Positions 46,302 through 54,723 of a stretch of DNA of 64,000 bases are shown in pieces; position 1 is the stretch's first letter, and every line of letters begins with the position of its first letter. A program made the translations under genes and the position numbers. Under the pieces are notes generated by a model. The model searched no databases. It saw nothing but the letters and a program-made list of their open reading frames with translations, and was not told where the DNA came from. The stretch covers positions 43,661 through 107,660 of the forward strand of contig JAIRJW010000027.1 in the NCBI GenBank assembly GCA_031260455.1, in the 5' to 3' direction. The stretch comes from Fluviicola sp. Its GTDB lineage: Bacteria > Bacteroidota > Bacteroidia > Flavobacteriales_D > Crocinitomicaceae.

Positions 46302-47210
46302 ATGAACCGGTTATTGCTTTTTCTCTTCTTTGGTTGCGCTAATGCAGTTACCTCCCAAAACAAATGGATTCCACATACAGGAGTTAAGGTAACGCTCCTG
46401 GTGGCATTTGGCTCGCATCAGAATGCACTTGGAATGAAACTGGATTCATATCTCGGGAATCAATACCTGCAACTCAACGCAGGACTCACATCGCGTTATT
46501 TTCTCACAAACCTGGGTAACCGGAAATCTTTCGGAGAATTGAGAATCAGTACCGGAGCCGTTGTCATGTTCGGAAGAGCGAATAATCCGGTCAATATGGA
46601 TTGGGACGGTGCGCTGCACCAAAGTACTTCTTCTTATTCGATCGGCTATGCACATTATTGGTATCTGGATAAAGCAGGAACTACACAGTGGTCGGGAGCC
46701 TGGAATCTCGGAATCAGACGAGTCGATATTTTATTCGAAAACGACGTGTTTGCCGGACAGGCTAAGGACCGTTTCCGGACTGGAGCTTTAGTAATTTCTT
46801 ATCGCGACAGTTTATACAAGGCCAGCCTGGGACTGACGATCTGGACAGGTGAAACCGGCGGAACAGTTTGGGATCGGACACCACGCCCGGGAGCACCCAA
46901 CGGAATCCGGGATCTGACTTCCGGACCCTACGGAAAATTGAATCACGGGATTTTATATGGGGAAATGAAATACCGTTTCGCCGGAATGCAGACAGCTGGG
47001 GAAAGACTGGGTTGGGACAGCGAGCAGATTCGTTACATTTTCCAGAATAAAATCAGCCACGATCTGATCTTTTTCCCTAAAAGTATGAAACGGAATACAC
47101 CACATTATCCGCGTCTGGATGAGAATGGGAACAACGTTTTTTCACGAAAAGAAGCACGTCTTCCCCGGTTCTACTATCAGACATTTTTGAATGACGGACT
47201 TCCTTATTAA
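46302..47210 (+). CDS. Secreted protein, possibly Ntox23-like
   Basis: 302 aa from the ATG at 46302 (a TTG lies just before). Signal peptide NRLLLFLFFGCANAVTSQ, then a beta-rich body (about 20-215) with repeated strands such as KVTLLVAFGSHQNALG and SYSIGYAHYWYLDK. A distinctive C-terminus follows: GWDSEQIRYIFQNKISHDLI, FFPKSMKRNTPHYPRLD, ENGNNVF. That tail resembles what I recall of polymorphic toxin type 23 proteins in Bacteroidota. The match is from memory and catalytic residues are not known to me. No immunity gene is adjacent, so a housekeeping surface role remains possible. Confidence 0.5.
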   Translation: MNRLLLFLFFGCANAVTSQNKWIPHTGVKVTLLVAFGSHQNALGMKLDSYLGNQYLQLNAGLTSRYFLTNLGNRKSFGELRISTGAVVMFGRANNPVNMDWDGALHQSTSSYSIGYAHYWYLDKAGTTQWSGAWNLGIRRVDILFENDVFAGQAKDRFRTGALVISYRDSLYKASLGLTIWTGETGGTVWDRTPRPGAPNGIRDLTSGPYGKLNHGILYGEMKYRFAGMQTAGERLGWDSEQIRYIFQNKISHDLIFFPKSMKRNTPHYPRLDENGNNVFSRKEARLPRFYYQTFLNDGLPY

Positions 47211-47225
47211 TTCAAAAGTGAAAAA

Positions 47226-47269
47226 CTTGCTAATTGCTAATTAACAATTGATAATTATCAATTAGCAAG
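47226..47269. repeat. Nested inverted repeats before pyrG
   Basis: Outer arms CTTGCTAATTG (47226-47236) and CAATTAGCAAG (47259-47269) enclose a perfect 18-base palindrome at 47246-47263, and the left arm contains TTGCTAA twice in tandem. The structure can fold in alternative ways. It is AT-rich, without a clear U-tract; it may end the 46302 transcript or be a protein site. Confidence 0.55.
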
Positions 47270-47401
47270 CAAACCCTGTCTTTAGATCTTTTCAATTCTC
47301 CGTTTACCGACATTTTATCACGTATGAACGGATAAATCAGCACTTCGCCGTTATTTGTGAAAAAGCGTGTAAAACATTCGTGTTTATTCATTTATTTGAT
47401 G

Positions 47402-47409
47402 TAATTTTG
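47402..47409 (+). promoter_or_regulatory. pyrG promoter -7 element
   Basis: TAATTTTG lies 25 bases before the pyrG ATG. No convincing -33 box at the right distance. Confidence 0.55.
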
Positions 47410-47419
47410 CGCCCCGTAG

Positions 47420-49051
<1,632 letters not shown>

Positions 49052-49179
49052 TTTCGATAAGAAGAAGCACTGCTTCTGATATGTGATCTGCTAACGCAGA
49101 TATTAAATAAGTTAAAATAACAAGAAGAAGAAACGATCCGCCATTGTGGATTGAACATAAATAAACATAATAAACGCGA

Positions 49180-51135
49180 ATGGATAGGAATACAGTCATC
49201 GGTCTTACGCTTATTGGTGCTTTATTGGTCGTGTTCACATACATGAACCAGCCAAGTGAGAAAGAGATCAAAGCTCAAAAAGAAAAAGAGCAAAAAGAAT
49301 TAGCCGAACAGGCAAAAAAAGAATCAGATTCGATTGAAAAAGCCAACAAGAACGCACCCGTTCTGCTTCCTAAAAAGGATAAGAAAGGAAATCAGTTGAA
49401 AGACGATAAAGGACGTTTGGTTTACATCAACCAGAAAACAAAACAGGATACTGCGATTGCTCCGCGTGTGAAAGTATCATCCAATGTGCTGGCGAAAGAA
49501 GAAATTATTCGCCTGGAGTCCAAGAAACTGATTGTCGATTTCTCCACAAAAGGAGGGGTTGTTTCCGCTGTTCAGCTGAAAGAATACGAATCGTATGTGG
49601 ATTTTGCCAAAAAAGACGGGAAAATCACTCCTTTGTACTTGTTCAGAAACGGTGATCAGAAAAACCAGCTGATTTTCAATATCAACGGTAAAAAGTATAC
49701 AACCGGAAACAAGGCTTTCGAAGTGGTCTCCAGATCGAAAAGCAAAATCGTGCTCAGACACGAAGTTGCTGATGGTTCTATCGAATATACATATACGTTA
49801 AAAGGCGGATACGATTTGGGCTACACAATCCGCGTGAAAGATCTGTCCGGAAAAGTATTGCCGAATTCCGTATTGCTCGACTGGCAAATGGAAATGTTAC
49901 GTTCGGAAAGATTGCTTTCAGAGCAACGTAAGGTTTCTACAATCTGTTATCAGTCGACTGAAGGAAAACTGAACTGGAACAGTGAAATGACGGATGCTTA
50001 TAAAACTGCTGAATCGGATATAAAATGGGTGGCTTATAAACAAAGCTACTTCTCCTCCATCCTGGATGCCGATAATGGATTTAAAATGACCGGAACGAAA
50101 TTTACTTCCACAAACTACAAGGCAGGTTCTGATAAATTCTTCACACACATCCGTAAATACCAGTCAAAACTGAACCTGGGATTACAATCCGTAAAAGATG
50201 CATCTGTAAGTTTCATCTGGTATTTTGGTCCGAATGATTACCGTACACTGGCTGCTTACAACAAAAAGTATGACAATATTTTGAATCTGGGTTGGGGATT
50301 ATTCCGCTGGATCAACCTATATGCCGTTCAACCGGTATTCGACTTCCTGATGAGTTTTGGAATGAATGCAGGAATCGCAATTTTGCTCCTGACAATCATT
50401 CTGAAAATCGTTTTAATGCCAATTCAGTGGAAAATGTTCGTTTCCTCGGCAAAAATGAGAATCCTGAAACCTCAGATTGACGAGATCAATGCAAAATATC
50501 CGAAGAAAGAAGATGCCATGAAAAAACAAATGGATATGATGGCTTTATATCGCGCTTCCGGTGCTTCGCCACTGGCAGGTTGCGTACCGATGCTGATCCA
50601 GATGCCCATCCTGTTGGCGGTATTCCGTTTTTTCCCGGCCACATTTACCCTCAGACAGAAAGGATTCCTCTGGGCGAAGGATTTGTCGTCTTTTGATTCA
50701 ATCTGGAATTTCGGAACCTATATTCCGCTGTATGGTAATCACATTTCATTGTTTACCTTGCTAATGGCCGGAACAACCTTGTTGTACACGCGTCTGAACT
50801 CGTCCAATATGACCCAGCAGCAACAACCCGGAATGCCGAACATGAAAGTGATTATGTACATCTTCCCGCTGATGATGATTTTCTTCTTCAACAATTACTC
50901 ATCCGGTTTGAGTTATTACTACTTCATTTCCACTTTGATGACTATTATTTTGATGCTCGTAATCAAAAAATTCTTCGTGGATGAAGAGAGGCTGAAAGCA
51001 AAAATGGCAGAAGCACAAACGAATTCTGCTAAAAAAGCAACTAGTCCGAAGAAAAAATCAAACTTTATGCAGCGCCTGGAAGATTTGCAGAAACAACAAC
51101 AGGAACAGGCAAAGAACAGAACGAAAAAGAAATAA
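49180..51135 (+). CDS. yidC: Membrane protein insertase YidC
   Basis: 651 aa. One N-terminal membrane anchor (TVIGLTLIGALLVVFTYM), a charged linker, a periplasmic beta-supersandwich (about 100-360) and the five-helix insertase core (NAGIAILLLTIILKIVLMPI, ASPLAGCVPMLIQMPILLAV, and further helices), ending in a Lys-rich tail. It inserts and folds inner-membrane proteins alone or with SecYEG. It is followed by a strong terminator. Confidence 0.97.
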   Translation: MDRNTVIGLTLIGALLVVFTYMNQPSEKEIKAQKEKEQKELAEQAKKESDSIEKANKNAPVLLPKKDKKGNQLKDDKGRLVYINQKTKQDTAIAPRVKVSSNVLAKEEIIRLESKKLIVDFSTKGGVVSAVQLKEYESYVDFAKKDGKITPLYLFRNGDQKNQLIFNINGKKYTTGNKAFEVVSRSKSKIVLRHEVADGSIEYTYTLKGGYDLGYTIRVKDLSGKVLPNSVLLDWQMEMLRSERLLSEQRKVSTICYQSTEGKLNWNSEMTDAYKTAESDIKWVAYKQSYFSSILDADNGFKMTGTKFTSTNYKAGSDKFFTHIRKYQSKLNLGLQSVKDASVSFIWYFGPNDYRTLAAYNKKYDNILNLGWGLFRWINLYAVQPVFDFLMSFGMNAGIAILLLTIILKIVLMPIQWKMFVSSAKMRILKPQIDEINAKYPKKEDAMKKQMDMMALYRASGASPLAGCVPMLIQMPILLAVFRFFPATFTLRQKGFLWAKDLSSFDSIWNFGTYIPLYGNHISLFTLLMAGTTLLYTRLNSSNMTQQQQPGMPNMKVIMYIFPLMMIFFFNNYSSGLSYYYFISTLMTIILMLVIKKFFVDEERLKAKMAEAQTNSAKKATSPKKKSNFMQRLEDLQKQQQEQAKNRTKKK

Positions 51136-51149
51136 CAAAATGCTATAGT

Positions 51150-51182
51150 AAAAAAGCTTCCGTCAACCGACGGAAGCTTTTT
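51150..51182. terminator. Bidirectional terminator after yidC
   Basis: Stem AAAAAGCTTCCGTC / GACGGAAGCTTTTT around loop AACC. The A-run and T-run flanks make it usable by yidC and by the convergent gene ending at 51228. Confidence 0.9.
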
Positions 51183-51227
51183 GCTTTCCTATCCGCAAAC
51201 TGAGTGAAGTCTGCAGGATTAACGAAT

Positions 51228-52430
51228 TTATCTTCTTTGCATACCGCTCCTGAATCCGCCGCCGCCATTCATTGGTCTGCTGATCTGACGATCCGGAACA
51301 TTTTGTCTGAATACCGGAGCTCCCTGGCCGGGTTCCATCTGAATTCGTCCCGGATTTTGTTGCTGTATCGGTCTTTGTTGCGGTACTCTTTCCACCGGGT
51401 TCGGCTGCTGAATGGCTGGGTCTCTTCGAATCGGTTCCACAGTTCGGTTATTACCGGTATTGATTCTGCCATTATTTCCGTCATCGATAACTGTACCTCT
51501 GTTCGCTGGTCTTGGAACCTCTCTGACAGTTGTTCCCTGCCCTGCCGGGTTCGTTGTTGTTGACGGGCGAACGGCTTCATTTCTCATCCCCTCATTTCTT
51601 ACGACCGGTCTGACACTGGTACTAACTGTTCCGTTTCCGGGTTCTACCCTGCCTACTGATTGATTACTGATATTTCTGTTTTTGTATGCAGTACGTTGAG
51701 GCTCATATCTGGCCTGTACATACGCACTGTTGGTATAACCGTTTTTGTAAATCTGATGCGCATAAGGAACATGGTAGAATGTAGTGTACTGACACCAGCC
51801 GTGATAAGGATAAACCCGCTGGTAGTATACATTCCAGTAGAGTGGTCTCCACGGATACCACCAGGAAGGATAGTAATCCCAGTAATACGGAGAATACCAC
51901 GGGCTGTACCATGGATTGTAAATATATTGGATACAAGGCCAGCCCCAAACATTTACAAAAATAACGGCAGCCGGTGCTTCATAGACAGAAGGACCTGTTT
52001 GTTTGACGGCCCTTTCCTCAACAGGCTCCATAATTTTTTCTTCCCCGTACAGGGTTTCGTTCCCTATAATCTGCAGCTGAGCTTCAGAATCGGAACGTTT
52101 TTCGATCACAATAGCAGCAACATCCTGAGATTCTTTGCTGTTTACAGGAACCTGCAACATAATGGCATGATTATCTCCCTCTTTTTTGTCGATCACGCGG
52201 ATGTAATCAATTTTACTGTCCCCGTTCAAGTCGAGGTTATTCACCGCATTGGATTCGGTATTGAGTTTTTTTTCAAACTCTTCTAATGTGGAAGATTGCT
52301 TAAAAAGCTGTAGAGCTCCCTGCAGATCAAAGTTGTCTCCAGGCATTCCTGTACTATCAGTGTCCTGAGCGAATGTGTTGAATGATAAGCCTGTTATCAT
52401 GATCAACCCCATATAAATCAACCTTTTCAT
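51228..52430 (-). CDS. Secreted protein with EF-hand-like loop, Tyr/Trp-rich region and disordered tail
   Basis: 400 aa. Signal peptide ends SFNTFAQ. Residues about 60-150 hold a folded domain with an EF-hand/dockerin-like loop (DLNGDSKIDYIRV) and AAIVIEKRSDSEAQLQIIG. About 165-235 is aromatic (YNPWYSPWYSPYYW, SWWYPWRPLYW). The rest is Asn/Arg/Gln/Pro-rich and probably disordered. The layout is familiar from Bacteroidota proteins without assigned function. It may be a surface or biofilm component; this is inferred from composition. Confidence 0.75.
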   Translation of the reverse strand: MKRLIYMGLIMITGLSFNTFAQDTDSTGMPGDNFDLQGALQLFKQSSTLEEFEKKLNTESNAVNNLDLNGDSKIDYIRVIDKKEGDNHAIMLQVPVNSKESQDVAAIVIEKRSDSEAQLQIIGNETLYGEEKIMEPVEERAVKQTGPSVYEAPAAVIFVNVWGWPCIQYIYNPWYSPWYSPYYWDYYPSWWYPWRPLYWNVYYQRVYPYHGWCQYTTFYHVPYAHQIYKNGYTNSAYVQARYEPQRTAYKNRNISNQSVGRVEPGNGTVSTSVRPVVRNEGMRNEAVRPSTTTNPAGQGTTVREVPRPANRGTVIDDGNNGRINTGNNRTVEPIRRDPAIQQPNPVERVPQQRPIQQQNPGRIQMEPGQGAPVFRQNVPDRQISRPMNGGGGFRSGMQRR

Positions 52431-52507
52431 GACTGGTGTTTTTAACTCTTATACAAGTTACAAAACCTGTGCCAGGCCAACCAGTTATTAACGATTATTA
52501 TGAAAAC

Positions 52508-52984
52508 TCAAGGTTTCTCCCGCAATTGTATAAAATCCTGAATTTTATCATTTTCGATCAGTACGGACAGGTTATATTGAGCCAGTTTCCATTCTTTACC
52601 GGTTTTGACCAGCACGCCGCTTCCCCTGCAATCTTTCATCCAGGTGCTGATTTTTTCATCGAACCAGGCTGTTTTTCCATCTTTTGAAATTTCAATGTGG
52701 CGTTCGATTTTCCTGAAATCCCATGTTTTTCCCTGATCGAAATAAGATTTGCAGAAAGCTCCGAATTGCTCTTTGTTCCATCTTTCGGAAGGATCTGTTC
52801 CCATAAAAATAAAATGATCTGCCATCAAACCAAAGTAGTTTGCATAATTTGCTTCCGCAGCAGCTTTGTACCAATTGTCAATCAGAGAATCGATGATTTC
52901 TGTTTCTGAAACTTTTTGGATGGTGAAACCAGAGACTAACCAAAAAACAGCCAAAACGGCAAGGGATAATTTGTGTGTTTTCAT
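52508..52984 (-). CDS. Secreted SnoaL/NTF2-like protein
   Basis: 158 aa. N-terminal hydrophobic segment KLSLAVLAVFWLVSGFTIQ (signal or anchor), then an NTF2-like cone fold: IDSLIDNWYKAAAEANYANY, FGLMADHFIFMGTDPSERW and KDGKTAWFDEKIS, ending VLIENDKIQDFIQL. This matches the DUF4440/SnoaL-like family; ligand unknown. The ATG at 52984 begins 4 nt after a -7 element that is itself the U-tract of the upstream terminator. Confidence 0.82.
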   Translation of the reverse strand: MKTHKLSLAVLAVFWLVSGFTIQKVSETEIIDSLIDNWYKAAAEANYANYFGLMADHFIFMGTDPSERWNKEQFGAFCKSYFDQGKTWDFRKIERHIEISKDGKTAWFDEKISTWMKDCRGSGVLVKTGKEWKLAQYNLSVLIENDKIQDFIQLREKP

Positions 52985-52987
52985 AAG

Positions 52988-52995
52988 CAAAAATA
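52988..52995 (-). promoter_or_regulatory. Promoter -7 element of the SnoaL-like gene, inside a terminator U-tract
   Basis: CAAAAATA on the plus strand is TATTTTTG on the minus strand, 3 bases before the ATG. The same TTTTT is the tail of the upstream terminator. Confidence 0.55.
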
Positions 52996-53021
52996 CCGTC
53001 CCGGCTTAATCGGAACGGTAT
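52988..53021 (-). terminator. Intrinsic terminator after the minus-strand subtilase gene
   Basis: ATACCGT (52993-52999) pairs with ACGGTAT (53015-53021), with an inner CCG/CGG helix. Read on the minus strand it is followed by TTTTTG. Confidence 0.75.
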
Positions 53022-53042
53022 ATTATATACGGGATTAATGAA

Positions 53043-54617
53043 TTACTTTTTCGCTTTTGCCTGACACATTTTTACTGCAGCAGCCACATCGATTATTCCT
53101 CCTGTGGTGGATAGTTTTCCGAAATCAACAGACTCCCCTGTTCCCGGAGAAGGAACCATAGTTCCTTTGTATTGTTTTGCAGATGCCAGCATAATGTCCT
53201 TAATTTCTTTCATAGACAAATCCGGGAAATAAGATTTCAACAAAGCGGCAACTCCGGAAACCATTGGTGCAGCCATAGAGGTTCCCTGAAGAATCTTGTA
53301 CTCGCTTTGAGGAACAGTATTGTAAATTTCAAATCCCGGTGCAAAAACATTAACCTGACGTGAACTGAAGTTAGAGAAATCAGCTGCCAGTTGTTTTTTA
53401 TTTCTTGTAGAAGCTCCTATACATACATACATGTCCAAAGGTTTTGTCTGGAAAGAATACTCATTTGTAGGAAAATTCGGGTTTTCGTCCAGGCTCACTC
53501 CGTCGTTTCCTGCCGCGTGAACCAACAAAACACCTTTGGAATCTGCATAAGCCATTGCTTCATATACTTCTTTCTGATGTCTGGAATAAGCTTTTCCGAA
53601 TGACATGTTGATGACAGAAGCACCATTATCAACCGCATAGCGAATTGCCAAAGCAACATCTTTATCCTGCTCATCTCCGTCCGGAACGGCACGAACTGAC
53701 ATTAATTTAATGTTATCAGCAACTCCGTCACCACCCAGTTCGTTGTGTCTCACAGCTCCGATAATGCCACCAACGTGAGTACCGTGAAGTGCCTCCGGTC
53801 CTTCTACGTCATTGTTCCCATAATGAACATCATTGAAATTGTCCGGATCGTCTCCGATGAACTGACGGTCATTGTATTCCATATTCAGCTGGTAGTCTAT
53901 GCCGGAGTGAAAATGATCCAAAGCGTCTTTAATATTTTCTTCGGATAATTGTCCGTTTGCAATGTACACACCAATCTGTTTCAATTGCATATCCTGTGCA
54001 GACTCGGGCTTCATTTTCTGAACATCCTCTTCTGTAAAGTTTTCTCCCAGTTTTTCAACCAGCTTCGCTTTGATTGTCGGAAGCATCTGCTCTAACTGCG
54101 TGTACTGTTCCAGAGCCTGCAGGTTTTGATTGCGCTCATCTTCAATAGATTTCAGTAATTCCTTGTATTTGTCGTAATCTGCTTTGTCTGCACTGGAAAT
54201 TTCCGATTCGGATTTCCCGTTAAATTTTGCATGTAATTCTGCACAAATACGAGTTTTTTCCAGTCGTGCATAATTTTGATTTTCTCCACTCGGATTTCCC
54301 AGGAAATTCCAGCCATGAACATCGTCAATATAGCCGTTGTTGTCATCATCAATCCCGTTATTCGGAATTTCATCTTCGTTGGTCCAGATTTTTCCTTGTA
54401 AATCCTTATGTTCGATATCAATACCCGAATCAATTACAGCAACTATAACAGTAGTTGATTTTTGCTTTTTCAGAGCAGAATAAGCTTTTTCTGTATTCAT
54501 TCCCGGAGTGGCTCCGTTATACCAGTTTTTGATTTCTTCTACTTTCTGACCATAAATAAAATTCATTATACCTAAGGAAAACAAGGCCAATGACAATGTG
54601 ATGATTCTCTTCTTCAT
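53043..54617 (-). CDS. Secreted S8 (subtilisin) family serine peptidase
   Basis: 524 aa. Signal peptide to about residue 24 (FIYGQ). The catalytic triad is complete: Asp63 in VIDSGID, His in LHGTHVGGIIGA, Ser in GTSMAAPMVSG. A helical, charged insertion of about 130 residues (roughly 115-245) separates the Asp and His regions. There is no T9SS C-terminal domain, so it is probably periplasmic or Sec/other-exported. It is divergent from a second subtilase 106 bases away. Confidence 0.93.
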   Translation of the reverse strand: MKKRIITLSLALFSLGIMNFIYGQKVEEIKNWYNGATPGMNTEKAYSALKKQKSTTVIVAVIDSGIDIEHKDLQGKIWTNEDEIPNNGIDDDNNGYIDDVHGWNFLGNPSGENQNYARLEKTRICAELHAKFNGKSESEISSADKADYDKYKELLKSIEDERNQNLQALEQYTQLEQMLPTIKAKLVEKLGENFTEEDVQKMKPESAQDMQLKQIGVYIANGQLSEENIKDALDHFHSGIDYQLNMEYNDRQFIGDDPDNFNDVHYGNNDVEGPEALHGTHVGGIIGAVRHNELGGDGVADNIKLMSVRAVPDGDEQDKDVALAIRYAVDNGASVINMSFGKAYSRHQKEVYEAMAYADSKGVLLVHAAGNDGVSLDENPNFPTNEYSFQTKPLDMYVCIGASTRNKKQLAADFSNFSSRQVNVFAPGFEIYNTVPQSEYKILQGTSMAAPMVSGVAALLKSYFPDLSMKEIKDIMLASAKQYKGTMVPSPGTGESVDFGKLSTTGGIIDVAAAVKMCQAKAKK

Positions 54618-54668
54618 ATCTGTACTAAGTTCTTTTTTTGAGAGGAATATACTTCTTTATTTGAACAA

Positions 54669-54691
54669 ATATCTTAATTTGGATAAGATAT
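54669..54691 (+). promoter_or_regulatory. Inverted repeat between the divergent subtilase genes
   Basis: ATATCTTA-N7-TAAGATAT is a perfect 8-bp inverted repeat 32 bases before the T9SS subtilase ATG. Its spacer holds a near-consensus -7 element (TAATTTGG). It could be an operator for either gene or both. Confidence 0.45.
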
Positions 54692-54723
54692 TATTATCAT
54701 ACTTTATTAAAAGGTTTAAAAAA

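Noticed and set aside
51660..52286. 208-codon frame on the plus strand
   Set aside because: Antisense to the aromatic secreted protein gene; the composition mirrors that gene and no domain is seen.
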